A DNA stretch of 64,000 nucleotides, taken from NCBI GenBank assembly GCA_013180625.2, contig SNVD02000426.1:372001-436000 (forward strand), written 5' to 3'. A program made the translations under genes and the position numbers. Positions 33,421 to 47,456 of the stretch are shown piece after piece (positions within the stretch are counted from its first letter, which is position 1; every line of letters begins with the position of its first letter). The notes under the pieces were generated by a model. It saw only the letters and a list, made by a program, of their open reading frames with translations, searched no databases and had not been told where the DNA came from. The DNA is from Boswellia sacra (taxonomy: Eukaryota > Streptophyta > Magnoliopsida > Sapindales > Burseraceae).

Positions 33421-36291
33421 TACCTTGGCCGCCAGAGGAAAGTGGAAAGTTTCTGGAACAACCTTGCTTTTGATTTTTTTAAATTAAATTTTAATGTTTA
33501 GAGTAAATGAAGAAAATAGAGATTTTTTTTTTATTTTCTGAATTGTTCTCTTGTATTTTAAAGAGATTGTATTTTTTATGTTTCCGAATGAAATTTTATA
33601 AACAAACAAAATTTACGGATTTGACAAAGCAAAAAAAATAGAGAACGGAAAGAATATCTTCTGTGTCTTGTCTTAAAATAAAAAATACCCCTTGCCCTTT
33701 CCTTTATAAAAATATTATTAGCTTCCTGTAAAATTTAAAATTAGAACAATGTGAGATGTATAATCTATCTATAATCAATCTTTTTTAGGATTAGCTAAAA
33801 ATTATTAAATAGATAATTATCATGTCATACAATATAATATTCTTTATTTATTTTTATTTTTAACTTATCTGGTGATATTCAACTCAAATTATATAAAGAT
33901 TCTGTTGTAAATAAGTCATAAATATAACATTACTCTTAAAATTATTTAGAATTTTCAATAAGGTTTATACAAATTATCAAAGACTTCTACGACTATTAGG
34001 ATCCAAGGAGTTTTTTTTTTTTTAATAATAAAGAAGGTGAAGGATAATTTAAAAAATTGCGGGGAAAATAAACAAAATTTCACTTTTTTTAATTATAAAA
34101 ATAGACAATATTAAAGACATTTTCCCATATTATCGATATTGCAATAGTTATAAAATCTCATTTTCAAATAATGTGTGTTTTTCTGTTTTTAACTACATCA
34201 AATATTTTTTATAAGAAAAAAGAAAAGAATACTTTTTAGGTGTTTAATATTTTATTCAGAAAACATTTTTAGCCGAGAGACTTTACATATGATGACGATA
34301 CATTGATTCAAATTATTAAATGCCGTTAGACGCAGTCATTTTCAAGGCTTTTGACCTCAATTAGAGTCTTCCTTACTCGATGTACCTGGGCTATTAGTAT
34401 ACACACATTTACACAATCAATAAAAATCCACGTCAACTTAAAAATTCATTAAATTTACAATAATTATAAAATTTTCTGAAGTTTCGTAAATTTTAGCTAG
34501 TTAGACAGACTAATCCCAAGTAGAATTTGACGATAGAACTATAAATAAAGCAAATTAAAAAAAAGGGAATGAAGATGTCATTGTAGTTGATAATAAAATA
34601 AAATGTGATTATGAAATTGGATTGGAAAAAAGAGGAAGTGGGCAAAAACTCAATTGAAAAACAATAAAAAGGTTATCATCAGTTATTAAACAAATCAATT
34701 TTGCATGATAACGTGATCTGCAAAGTCTACATAAGTATTTCTAAATTCAATGTGTATCTCATTTAATACAAGATTTGGAATTCATTTGGTGATATGGGAA
34801 TGGAGTAAAGTGACTTTTAAAATATTACATAATAATAGATGCACCAAACTTATCGGAATCGTTAAAACTTTCTTGCATAAGAATGAAGGAAAATCATAAG
34901 CATTTATTGAATGTGGACTTCATCACTCATGGGGGTCATGGATCATGTGCCACCACTCAAGAATGGGACTCTATATTTTAAGGCAAATTTGTCATGCAAA
35001 TCTTTTGTTTTCATGGGCTAATATTCCTTTATTAATCTAATCATTCAACTAAATCATGAGATATTGAAGTTTCTGCTAAACATCAACAAATTCGAGATTT
35101 TAGAATAATGTTTCACATTTAAATGGTAGTTTAGATTTTATATTTTAAGTAATGTGTCTTCTTACATTATGTTGACATATAAATGATAGACTAATGTAAT
35201 AAATAAATAATATGTCGATATCACTTGAGATTAAAAATTTGAAATACGATCTATAATACTTAATATTATTCAAATTTAAAACATTTTTCTTTTACATTGA
35301 CCTTGATCTCTAAATAAAAAAACTATTGATAATTTAGATGTGATGTAATGAACAAGTAGAATTTAGAAGGTAAATTTAATTAATAATAAAGGTATACTAA
35401 CAATCATTACATTTTTTTAATTATTTCTAATAAAATTTTCATTTATATATTAATAAAGGAAGATTTTCTAAATAAAAAAACTATTGATAATTTAGATGTG
35501 ATGTAATGAACAAGTAGAATTTAGAAGGTAAATTTAATTAATAATAAAGGTATACTAACAATCATTACATTTTTTTAATTATTTCTAATAAAATTTTCAT
35601 TTATATATTAATAAAGGAAGATTTTATAACATCATATTTTATTTTATTTCATTAAGTTTTTTATTACTCCATCATTTACTTTTGCCATCAAAATGCAAGT
35701 GTCACAGAAAAATTTGTTAATTATCTTTCAAACGAGCTAGTGTCAAAGAATTATAATTGCAAATTATCATACAGTCAATTATCATCATGCAGCATCATCA
35801 CAATTTCTTATCTGTTTCATAAAACGCAATAAAATGAGCATGATATCATTACTCAACAAAATTTCAGCTTGTTAATTATCTCATAATCACTTTATCAATT
35901 TTTTTCATCATTCATATTTTTATCTCACAAAATCATCACCACTTGAAAATATTTATCACATAATAATCAGATAATGAATTAGTTGGAAAACATATATATA
36001 TTGTACTACTTGTCTGTAACCGCCAACTTCTTGCAATAAACATATTTCATGTCGTCATAGATGAAACTAAGAAGAATAGTAAATTAACTTCCTTTCGTTC
36101 TTTAATGGAGCCAAAACGTAGAATTCTTGCACGCTTTGCAAATCTTTTGTAACGTATTAGTTTGAATAATATTTTTTGGCTTGAATCTTATATATATATA
36201 TATATTATTTAATTACTTTTGACATTCTCAAATATATTACTTTGCTGCTTCTGCATGCAGCTTCCTTCAAAATCTTGGTCTCCATGTTAAT
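33421..36291. other. AT-rich intergenic region
   Basis: No gene could be supported in this 2.9-kb stretch. It contains the exact tandem duplication at 35311-35625 and a (TA)n run at about 36189-36206. Most of the rest is simple AT-rich DNA. Confidence 0.55.
35311..35625. repeat. Perfect 158-bp tandem duplication
   Basis: Two adjacent copies starting at 35311 and 35469 look identical over the full 157-158 bases. Identity in neutral AT-rich DNA means a very recent event, or possibly an assembly artefact. Confidence 0.9.
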
Positions 36292-38524
36292 ATGAAAACC
36301 GAAGCACATTCACGGTTCAAGGGAACATTTTGGATCGATAAAGCATATTTTGTTACTTCTTTTCAGTGTTCATCTTCACTAATTTATTCAGGTATTGGTT
36401 TCCTTCTTAAACCCATTTTCCTGCATCGGTTTTCTGGTTCATTGCACTTGATTTTGTCACTTATGTTGTTTGTCTTGTGGGTTTGGAAGAAACTGAAAGT
36501 TGGGAGTAGACAGAGTGAAGGCTCAAAGGAGAGGTTTAAGAACAAAAGGGTTTTGTGGTATAAGCAGACTTTGTTTTGTTGTTTACGTGTTTCAGTGTTT
36601 AATCCACTGTTCTGTTTGTTGAGTTACTTCTATTTGTATAGAAATGGTTATTGGTCTTATGAGAAACTTGTTAATCTTTTGGATTTTGTGCTTAAGACGC
36701 TTGGTTGGGGTGCAATCTGTGTTTATTTGCATACCCAATTCTTTAGTTCCGGGGAACAAAAGTTCCCATTTTTTATTGAGGGTTTGGTGGGGTTTTTACA
36801 TGTCTATTTCTTGTTATTCTCTTGTTATTGGCATTGTTCTTTACAAAAGACATGTACCTGTAGCAATTGAATATTTAGTGTCTGATTTTATCTCTGTTAT
36901 CACAGGAATTTCCTTCTGTTACGTGGGCTTTTTGGGAAAAAATGAGGGTCAAGTACCTTTTGATTTGCGATTTTAGTGTAAGTAACTGTGAAGCCTCTTC
37001 AATCAAGTCTGAAGGGGCTGATAGTGTGACCGCTTATTCAAATGCTGGTCTATTTAGTATTCTTACTTTCTCTTGGATGGCTCCTCTAATTGCTTTTGGC
37101 AATAAGAAAACTTTAGACATTGAGGATGTCCCTCAGTTAGATGGTGGTGATAGTGTAGTTGGGGTCTTTCCAATCTTCAAAAATAAGCTTGATGCAGATG
37201 GTGGTGTTGGGAGTAGGGTGACTGCTCTAAAGTCGATAAGGGAATTGCACTTATTAGCTTGGAAAGATATCCTCTTGACAGGTTTCTTTGCTCTTTTATA
37301 TACATTGGCCTCATGTTGGTCCATACCTCATTAATACTTTTGTCCAATACCTCAATGGGAGGCGCGAATCAAAAAAACGAGGGGTATGTTTTGGTTTCGG
37401 CCTTTTTTGTTGCAAAGCTTGTAGAGCGTTTCACGCAGAGGCACTGGTTCTTTCGGCTGCAGCAGGTTGGAATTCAGTTCAGAGTAGTACTTGTTTTGCA
37501 ATGGTTTACAATAAGGGTTTGACACTTTCATCTGAGGCAAAGCAGGGCCGCATTAGTGGAGAAATCATTAATGTCATGACTATTGACGCAGAGCGAGTTG
37601 GGGGTTCGTTTGGTACATTCATGATCCATGGATGATGTTAGTGGAATTTTCTTTGGCCCTGTTGATATTGTATAAAAATCTTGGGCTAGCTTTATTGCCA
37701 CTTTCTTTGCATCAGTTATTGTTATGTTAGCCGATTTTCCTCTGGGCAAATTGCAGGACAAGTTTCAAGAAAGGTTGACGATTTCAAAAGATGAAAGAAT
37801 GAAGGCAACTTCTGAGATTTTAAGGAATATGAGAATTCTCAACCTGCAGGGGTGGGAAATTAAATTTTTGTCTAACATTATTGCTATCAGAAAGAGTGAG
37901 GCTGGATGGTTGAAAAAATGTGTTTATACTTTGAGCATTACAAGTTTCTTCTTCTCGGTTGCCCCCACATTTGTGTATGCGGTCACTTTTGGCGCCTGTA
38001 TGCTTCTGGGGATCCCACTTGGGTTAGGAAAGATCTTATCTGCACTCGCAACAATTGGGATTCTTCAAGGGGAAATCTATAAGCTTTCTAACACAATTTC
38101 AAATATAATTCAGACAAAGGTTTCTCTTGATAGGATTGCATCTTTCTTATGTCTTGATGACTTGCAGTCTGATGTTGTTGAGAAGCAACCCAGAGGTACT
38201 ACTGATACAGCAATTGAGATAGTTGATGGGAATTGCTCCTGGGATTTATCTGCTCCTTGTCCAACACTGAAAGATATAAATTTAGGAGTTTTCATGGAAC
38301 GAAGGTTGCAGTCTGTGGCACTTTTGGCTCAGGCGAATCAAGCCTACTTTCCTGTATCTTGGGAGAAATACCAAAGATATCTGGTAATATTAAATTGTGT
38401 GGTACAAAGGCCTATGTTCCTCAGCCACCTTGGATATAGAGTGGCAAGATTGAAGAGCTTATTTTGTTTGGTAAGAAGCTGGACAGAGAAAGGTATGACA
38501 GAGTACTTGAAGCCTATTCCCTGA

Positions 38525-38767
<243 letters not shown>

Positions 38768-41551
38768 TAATGTATGTATATGTTGCTACTGCTACACCAC
38801 TCTTGAGGATGATTTGTCGGCTTGGCTCTTGTCTTTCTTCTTAAATGGATACTCGGTGAAATTGGTACTTATCTTTGTGGCAGAAGTTTTGCTAGGCCTT
38901 ATGAGTTCAAAATCCGTGATATATGTTACTCATCAAGTGGAGTCCTTACCTGCTGCTGATCTAATCTTAGTGAGCAATTTAAGCTACTGTCTTTTTCATA
39001 ATGGAGTGCAGTTCTCTGCTTTCATGTCTCATGAATTCTTCTTATAATTTCTTTTTAGGTCATGAAAGATGGAAAGATTACACAAGCTGGAAAGTACCAT
39101 GAGACTCTAAAATCAGGAACTGATTTTGAATAACTTTTGGTGCATATAAGCAATCTTTATCAGCACTTGAATCCACAGAAGGAAGGCCAGTTTCTGAAAA
39201 AATAAGCATCCGCAAAGAAAATAGTGGCTTAACGAGTACTAGTGGGATTGTCGAGAAAGAAGAAATTAAAAAATGTTGCAACTGATGAAGCAGATGAAGA
39301 AGCAGAGACGAAAGGGCAGCATGTTCAAGAAGACGAGAGAGAGAAGGGTAAAGTTGAGTTTTCAGTCTATTGGAACTATCACAACAGCATATGGAGGAGC
39401 CCTCGTGCCCTTTATATTGCTGGCACAGATTCTCTTTTCAGAGCCTTCAAATTGGCAGCAATTATTGGATGGCTTGGGCAACTCCAGTGTCGGAAGATGC
39501 AAAACCTGCTGTTGAGGCCTCTAAACTTATAATTGCTTATGTAGCTTTGGCAACAGGAAGTTCCTTCTGCATGCTTGCAAAAACCATGCTGCTTGTAACA
39601 GCTGCTCTGCTCTTTGATAAAGTGCATCTCTGCATTTTCCGTGCACCCATATCCTTTGGACGAATTCTAAACAGAGTGATTGAACCTAAATGATACTCTC
39701 CATTAAGTAATTCAAAATTGTCATACTTTAGGTAGCAAGACTTGTATCTGCTTCCCACAAATAAAATAGATTAAAAAAAGAAGCTTTTTCCTTTGTTTTT
39801 GCTACAATTGTTGAGAAAACCACAAATTATTCCAAGTAATGAATACTTTCTTAATCAATCTGCATTGCTCTTATAGGTTTCTTCTGACCAAGTTGCTGTA
39901 GATATTAGCATTCCATTTCAACTTGGGACTTTTGCCTTCTTAATGATCCAGCTTCTCGGAATCATTATTTTATGTCTCAGGTTGCATGGCAGGTTATTAT
40001 TGTTTTTATCGCAGTGATTGCTGCCTGCTTCTGGTATCAGATAATCCTTGTGTTCTCTTAAACTCTTTTAGGGTATGCCAAGTTATGGCTTCTCATAACA
40101 CGTTATATCATATATTTAGTTTCACCTCTTCTATTTGTGTGCTTGATATGTAATCTTATTGGTTTAAAAGCAATGAAGCATGATTCAGATAGAATTTTTT
40201 ATAAGCTTTCTCATATTTCCCTCAAATCTCTCAATATATTTAGATATAATATAATTTCTTAAATTGACACCCAATTCAATCGGTTATACACAGGAATGCT
40301 CTAGTAGAAAAAGTGATGGAAAATTTATAGCAATCTAGAATGAAAATTGCAAACTCAAAATGGATATTACAATTTACACCAACTGGGAGATTGCCTACTC
40401 TCTTACAGAATTTTGTACTAAGGATTATAAAACAGTTTTTGTTATCTATAATGTGATCCTGGTCATTTCTGTGTTTCCTTGTTTTTCTAACAGAATTTTT
40501 AAGTGAGAAATATTAGTACAACGTCACTATGTTCAGTCTCACACACATTTTGACATTCGATATGTTATGGAAGAATTGTTTACCTTTGTGGAGAGAAGAT
40601 GTCTCACAGTCTTGCAAATGTGCAGCAATATTACATACCACTGGCTCATGAACTTACCCGGTTGGTTCCAGTAAGCAATCTCCGGTGATACCACATTTTT
40701 CCGAATCAGTAGTCAAGAAACAAGGTTTCAAGGCATAAATATTAAACTGATATGGCTGAGCTTTCGCCTTGATATTTTGTCTTCTATCACATTTGCCTTC
40801 TCTTTGGTTTCCTTAATCTCTACTCCAGAGGGTGTTATTGATCCATGTAATTGATTCACCTATCTTATCGTTGTTCATTCTTCTTGGTGTTGACAGTAAA
40901 GGAGCATGAAACAAAATTTTCCTTTTCCTTTCTTTCTGGAAGCAATTGCTGGCTTAGCTGTGGCATATGGAATCAACCCAAATGCGTTACAAGCTTCGGT
41001 AATATGGATTCTTTGCAGACTGGAGACCAATTTTATATCAGTTGAAATGATTTTTCAGTACTTCCGTATTCCTAGTCAGTCACCTCTCGTGATAGAAGCA
41101 AGCAGGCCTGACAGTTCTTGGCCATCACGTGGAGAAGTTGACATATCGTGATCTACAGGTAAAGTTTTCTATTTTATACTGCCCTGACTATTTTCCTTTT
41201 GCATTGTATACTTCCATCAGTAGTTATGGTTATGGTGCAGGCCCGTTACGGCCCACACATGCCACTTGTGTTGCGAGGTCTCGCATTCACTTTCAAGCGA
41301 GGGAAGAAGGATGGCATCGTGGGAAGAGCAGGCAGTGGTAAATTGACCCTATTCAAGCACTGTTCTGGATTGCTGAACCTGCGCCTGGTCATATAACGAT
41401 AGATGGCATCAACATCTCACTGATTGGACTGCATGATTTGAGGTCAAGGCTAAGCATCAGTCCTCAGGATCCAACCATGTTTGAAGGGACTGTAAGAAGC
41501 AATCTGGACCCTCTCAAAGAATACACGGATAAGCAGATTTGGGAGGTTGGT

Positions 41552-42013
41552 TGATAGGACCCTCATTGCAACAATGTCTAGAACACACACTCACACACAC
41601 TTGTAATTGAAATTAAGGAACAACAGAGGTGGCAATAGCAAGAAATAGGATGAACAGAGGAAAACCAGAACAGGAAATGGATTACTGCATAATTTCTGTA
41701 TTGAATTAAGGAAAAATAGCAGGCAATTCGAGAGGCCTGCAAGCTCTCCATAGACACTGTGATCTCCAAAAATAACAGAATTCTCCTATGCACTCTACTC
41801 TTCTCTCCTCCCTTATATACCAGCCTGTCCTTTTTCTCTCCTTTCCTAAATTCGGGGTAACTAACTCCACAACCTACACACCAAATAAAAGCAACACAAA
41901 AAAGCAGCTAAAAGTATAACATACTACCCTTGCCCATATGCCATTAACAACCCTGCCCCTCCCTTTATTTCCTATTCCACCTACTGTATGTAAACTTAAT
42001 AGGTGGCCTATCA
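41552..42013 (-). repeat. 3' LTR of the gypsy element
   Basis: Begins and ends with the short inverted repeat TGATAGG/CCTATCA. By eye it differs from the other LTR at about 14 of 462 positions, roughly 3 percent, so the insertion is not very recent. Confidence 0.93.
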
Positions 42014-45000
42014 TTACCCCCCGCCCAAACCAGCACCTTGTCCTCAAGGTGGAAGGCAGGGAACTGATTTTTAATCAAATCGAGCTGTTCCCAAGTAGCA
42101 TCAAAAGCCGGTAGGTCCTTCCATTGGACTGAATTGTAGCTCCCTTCTTTTACCATCTGCCATAACTTTCATCCGGGTTTGTGCTGTGTTCAAATTCTGT
42201 TTCAGCTCCTCTAATATAGCATCCCTTTCTTCCAAGAGTAATTCAACAGTGGAGACAGCAGTGGAATCGTGTCCATAACGGACCAATGGAGGAGGGTCTC
42301 GGCCATACAGAATTTTAAAAGGCGTACATTTGGCAGAAGAATGAAAAGAAGTATTATACCAATACTCCGCCCATGGAAGCCATTTGATCCATTGTCTTGG
42401 TTTGTTGGATGCAAAGCAGCGAAGATATGTTTCCAAACAGCGATTCACAACTTCGGATTGCCCATCCGATTGGGGATGATAGGCAGTGCTTCTCTTGAGG
42501 TTGGTACCCTGAAGCTTGAACAATTCAGTCCAGAATAAACTCAGAAAAATCCGATCTCTATCCGTAACAATGGACCTAGGAATCCCATGTAGACGCACCA
42601 CTTCCTTGAGGAAAATATCAGCTACAGCTGGGGCGTTGAAGGGATGCCTAAGAGCTATGAAATGGGCAAATTTGCTCAGCCGGTCAACCACCACTAAAAT
42701 CGTATCAAAGCCTTCAGATTTCGGAAGTCCTTCTATAAAATCCATGGAAAGATCTTCCCATACTTGTGTAGGCAGTGGTAAGGGCTGTAATAATCCTGCT
42801 GGAGACATGGCAAGATACTTGTTCTATTGACACACCGGGCAAGCCTCCACATAGCGTTTGATAGTCTTCTTCATTCCCACCCAATAGAATTCCTTGATAA
42901 TCCGCTGGGTCGTTTTCAGCAATCCAGAATGTCCCCCAATGGAGCTGTCATGAAATTCTTTGAGCAGCTTGGGGATTAAGGATGAATGTTGGCTCAATAC
43001 CATTCGGCCCTTGTATAGTAGAGTGCCATGAACTATTGTAAATCCCTCCTTAATAGGGTTTCCTGCCAAAATCTCGGCTTTAATTTTGCTAAATTCAGCA
43101 TCTTCATTCACTGTTTGCTGTATCTCTTGGAGATCGAAAGAAGGAGAAAAGGCTGTGGCAGCAAATTCCGGATGGCGGGAAAGGGCATCAGCAGCTTTAT
43201 TCTCCAGTCCCGACTTATATTGAATTTCGAAATCGAACCCCAACAGTTTTGTCACCCATTTTTGGTGCTCAGTACTGATAAGACACTGCTCCAATAGATA
43301 TTTCAAACTTTTCTGATCTGTCTGTACAATGAACTTGTGTCCCAAGAGATAGGGCCGCCATTTCTGGATAGCCAAGACCATTGCCATTGGCTCACATTCA
43401 TAAACAGATTTAAGCCGCTGACTAGGAGGGAGTATATGACTAAAATAGGCTATAGGCCGATGTTCCTGCATTAGAACCGCCCCTAATCCCACTCCAGATG
43501 CATCAGTGTTGAGGAGAAATGGTTTAGAAAAATCTGGGAGGGCCAACAGTGGAACTTTAGTCATAGCTTGTTTTAAGCGATTGAATGCCTCCTCAGCTGC
43601 TGGATTCCACCCGAATTTATCCTTCTTCAACTGTTCTATCAGGGGTTGAGCTATATTGCCATAGTTTCTATCAAATTTTCTGTAATACCCAGTGAGACCT
43701 AGGAAGCCTCTCAACTCCTTCAAATTCCGAGGTCTAGGCCAATACTGCATAACCTGGATCTTTGATTGATCCACTGAAACCCCCTCTGGTGAGATAATGT
43801 GGCCCAAATAATCCAATTCGGTACGAGCAAACAGACATTTCTTCCTATTCGCATACAGTTTATGTGCTGCCAAAGTTTGTAGCATCATTTCAAGATGTTT
43901 CACGTGGTCTGCCAGGCTAACGCTATAGATCAGGATGTCATCAAAGAAGACAAGGATGAACTTCCGCAAGAATGGCTGAAAAATTTCGTTCATCAGAGAT
44001 TGAAATGTAGAAGGGGCGTTAGTGAGGCCAAAGGGCATTACCAGGAATTCATAATGGCCGTCATGGGTGCGGAAAGCTATCTTGTGAATATCCTCCGGTC
44101 TAATTCTGATATGATGATAGCCTGATTTTAGGTCCAGTTCTGAAAATATTGTGGCCCCGTGAAGTTCGTCTAACAATTCATCGATCACTGGGATTGGGAA
44201 CTTGTTCGGCACGGTGACTTGATTGAGGGCTCGGTAGTCCACACAAAACTGCCAGCTTCCATCCTTCTTTTTGACTAGCAAGATAGGACTGGAAAAGGGA
44301 CTACTACTAGGGCGGATTATGCCAGCTGCAAGCATTTCCTGGACGCGGTGTTCTATTTCGGCCTTCTGTATGTGGGGATACCGGTATGGGCAAACAGAAA
44401 TTGGTTGTCTTCCTTCCTTGAGTATAATGGCATGATCTTGGCTTCGTTTTAGAGGCAACCCAGGAGGCAAATGAAATACCGAATCATGGGTGTGCAACAA
44501 CCGGCTTATTTTTGCTGGAATTTCCAGTTCTTCGTGTGCATTAGAAATTGACAGGGCACTCAACTCTAGCAAGATGCCTTGTCCCCCTCCTTTAACGGCC
44601 TTGAACAGATTCTTCAACTTAACTTGAGCTTTACACAGACTAGGGTCCCCTTGAAGGATTACCCTGTGACCATCCACAGTAAACTCCATGGTCAGTGCTT
44701 TGCAATCAAACCGGATGACCCCTAAATTTTCCAGCCACTGCATGCCCAAAACCAAATCCGATCCTCCCAACTCTAGGGGAAGGTAGTCCTCCACCACCTC
44801 CAACCCTTGCAGAGACAAAACAACTCCCTTACACACCCCTTTACCTCTAATCGGCCTTCCAGTACCTAGGAGGATCCCGTACCCTTCAGTCTTATCCAAA
44901 GGTAAGCTCAATTTCTACACCAATTGCCTTGAAATGAAATTATGTGTAGCCCTTGGATCGACCAGAACAATGACATCCTCCGTTCCCACAGTTCCCACTA

Positions 45001-46126
45001 GCTTAATCGTTTTGGGAGAGGTGAGGCCCACCACGGAATTTATCGATAGTTCTATCATCTCCGACTTTTCTGGCATCTGGTCGTCCTCATCTTCGATTTG
45101 CCCCTCCTCGGAATTCTGTTCCTCCCCCGCTTCCTGTATTACCATGACTTGCAACTCCCAGAGACGGCAACGGTGCCCCGGAGAAAACTTCTTGTCGCAT
45201 CGATAGCACATGCCTTTTTCTCTCTTGGCCTGCAGCTCGGTGTCAGATAATCGCCGGAAATGCACGTCGCCCTTCTTCGCACCCGCCTTCTCTGGAAATG
45301 TCGTGGAACGCATTTAGGGCGTTAATGAGCTTTGGACTTGGGCTATAATGGGTTGGGCCGCACTCGTCCTTTCTTCAGAAAACCCACCGGTTTTATAACT
45401 CTTAAGGGCCGAGTTTTTAACTTCAATTTTCTGGGCCAAGTCCATTATCCTTCCCAGACCAGTGGGCCGATAGGCCCGTAATTCAGCCCTAATGTTCGAT
45501 TTCAACCCATTCACGAATTGGCCTTCCAATATATGGTCTGGCAGATCTGACATCGTCGATGATATTCTTTCGAATTGCCGTCGGTATTCTCGCACTGTCC
45601 CTTCCTGCCGGAGCGCCAAAAATTGTTCCGATAACCCTTCCTTATTATCCCGAAATCGTTCCAGCAGCAGTTCTTTGAGCTCAGCCTAAGAACGGACTGG
45701 GCGTCTGGAGTCTTCCCACTGGTGCCAGGCGAAATCTTCGCCTTCCGTGGAAACCGCCACCGCCATCAGTTTCTCAGCCTCACCCATGTGGTTCAACGAG
45801 AAGAAATGTTCTACTCGGTACACCCACTCATCCGGATCACCCCCATTGAACGTCGGCATCTCTAGCTACCGAGTTTTGATTTCTCCTCTGCGCGTCTCAC
45901 CAAGCCTCCAGCCATAGTTTCGGGGTTGAGAATCCTCACCCTCACCCTTTAATGGGCTTCCCCTTGAATCCATCTCCATCGACTCCAGCTTCTACAGAAT
46001 TGCTACTATGTTTTGTTCTAGGTTTTAAACTCTAGTCAATCCGTCTCTGACAGCCCCGAGGTCTCCCTGGAACCTAGTAATTTTTTCTTCCAACTCCTCT
46101 ATTCTTCCCTCCCCTTTCTTAGCCAT
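42000..46126 (-). pseudogene. Gypsy gag-pol, one frame with several breaks
   Basis: The frame starts at the ATG at 46124-46126 and can be followed in one phase to about 42101. Stops lie in gag, at 45314-45316, at 44915-44917 and at 42824-42826. Domains in order: gag with a zinc knuckle Cys-x2-Cys-...-His-x-Cys near 45200; protease, whose Asp-Ser-Gly is Asp-Pro-Arg; reverse transcriptase with Phe-Phe-Asp-Asp; RNase H starting Thr-Asp-Ala-Ser; integrase with its His-His-Cys-Cys zinc region and Asp-Asp-Glu core. Near 42140 the integrase tail is joined out of frame to a chromodomain-like segment (41965-42130), with the part between deleted. It cannot make functional enzymes. Confidence 0.92.
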
Positions 46127-46159
46127 TTAAGGATTTCAACCGGCTCTGATACCAAAAAC

Positions 46160-46622
46160 TGATAGGACCCTTACTGCAACAATGTCTAGAACACACACTC
46201 ACACACACTTGTAATTGAAATTAAGGAACAATAGAGGTGGCAATAGCAAGAAATAGGATGAACAGAGGAAAACTAGAACAGGAAATGGATTACTGCATAA
46301 TTTCTGTATTGAATTAAGGAAAAATAGCAGGCAATTCGAGAGGCCTGCAAGCTCTCCATAGACACTGTGATCTCCCAAAATAACAGAATTCTCCTATACA
46401 CTCTACTCTTCTCTCCTCCCTTATATACCAGCCTGTCCCTTTTCTCTCCTTTCCTAAATTCGGGGTAACTAACTCCACAACCTACACACCAAATAAAAGC
46501 AACACAAAAAAGCAGCTAAAAGTATAACATACTGCCCTTGCCCATATGCCAATTAATAACCCTGCCCCTCCCCTTATTTCCTGTTCCGCCTACTGTATGT
46601 AAACTTAAGAGGTGGCCTATCA
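46160..46622 (-). repeat. 5' LTR of the gypsy element
   Basis: Same ends as the left LTR. A TATATA-type box near 46430 on the opposite strand (from TTATATACC) is the likely promoter. It adjoins the primer site through a 5-base spacer. Confidence 0.93.
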
Positions 46623-46630
46623 TTAACGTA

Positions 46631-47081
46631 TGTTACGATCTACATCAACTAAGTATGAGATTAGTTGGTGGTGTTGTTAGGATCCCACATCGACTAAGTA
46701 TGGGATTGGTTGGTGGCTTATAAGCCTATGGGCACCCTCCCCTTACAAGCCGATTTTTAAGGGTGAGTTCTACCCATGGGTTTGTAATAATTGGTATCAG
46801 AGCTAGCCCACGCGAGGCCCACATTGCGGAGGGGGCGACCTGGGAAGGGGCAACCTGGAAAGGCCAGAGTGGGCCACCCAGAGTGGGCCACCGTTGACGT
46901 CGGTGTCGGAAGCGTGGTGGTATGTTACTATCCACATCAACTAAGTATGGGATTAGTTGGTGGTGTTGCTAGGATCCCACATCGACTAAGTATGGGATTG
47001 GTTGGTGGCTTATAAGCCTATGGGCACCCTCCCCTTACAAGCCGGTTTTTAAGGGTAAGTTCTACCCATGGGTTTGTAATA
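46631..47081 (+). mobile_element. TRIM (small non-coding LTR retrotransposon)
   Basis: Two direct repeats of 159 bp (46631-46789 and 46923-47081) are nearly identical and enclose only 133 bp. A primer site TGGTATCAGAGC begins at 46792, and a purine-rich GAAGCGTGGTGG tract precedes the second repeat. This is the layout of a terminal-repeat retrotransposon in miniature; it lacks any coding capacity and the 5S-like sequence of Cassandra elements. It lies only 8 bases right of the gypsy element. TTGGT follows it at 47082-47086. Confidence 0.85.
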
Positions 47082-47456
47082 TTGGTTGACTTTATTTGAT
47101 TTTAGGAGGAAGCTTTTCCTAGCTACCTTTCTTCCTATATCCAACATCCAGTGTTTTCAGACGCGGTAATTGAAGATGGGATTTGCTAACATTTACTTGA
47201 ATGGTTTTAGGCCTTGGGTAAGTGCCAACCTGGGGATGAAGTTTGGAAGAAAAAAGGAAAATTAGATTCTAAAGGTGTGCTTTTTCATCTTTCTATTATA
47301 CAAGTTGTTTAATCATCCATCATCTTTTCTTGAAAAACGCTCTTTTGGTATCAAACAGGCATGAGTTAACTTTGATGAACTTAATTATGACATAGAAATT
47401 TGATTGCAAATGGCCATACGGATATTACTGTTACAGAGAATGGAGAGAAGCGCATG

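Larger units (their letters stand above)
41552..46622 (-). mobile_element. Ty3/gypsy LTR retrotransposon with chromodomain remnant
   Basis: Two LTRs (41552-42013 and 46160-46622) bound a gag-pol region on the minus strand. The primer site (GGCTCTGATACCA, 46142-46154, complement of initiator tRNA-Met) sits beside the right LTR, and a polypurine tract (42014-42026, C-rich on plus) beside the left, so the element reads right to left. Protease, reverse transcriptase, RNase H and integrase are in the Ty3/gypsy order, with a chromodomain-like end, which points to a chromovirus. It lies in an intron of the ABC transporter pseudogene. The five bases left of it are TTGGT, with no equal copy on its right. 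Confidence 0.95.

Noticed and set aside
42269..44125. Plus-strand frames of 75-105 codons
   Set aside because: They are antisense to the gypsy pol and show none of their own domain features.
46538..47015. Frames with repeated Gly-Leu-Val-Gly-Gly segments
   Set aside because: They come from the LTRs of the TRIM and are not genes.
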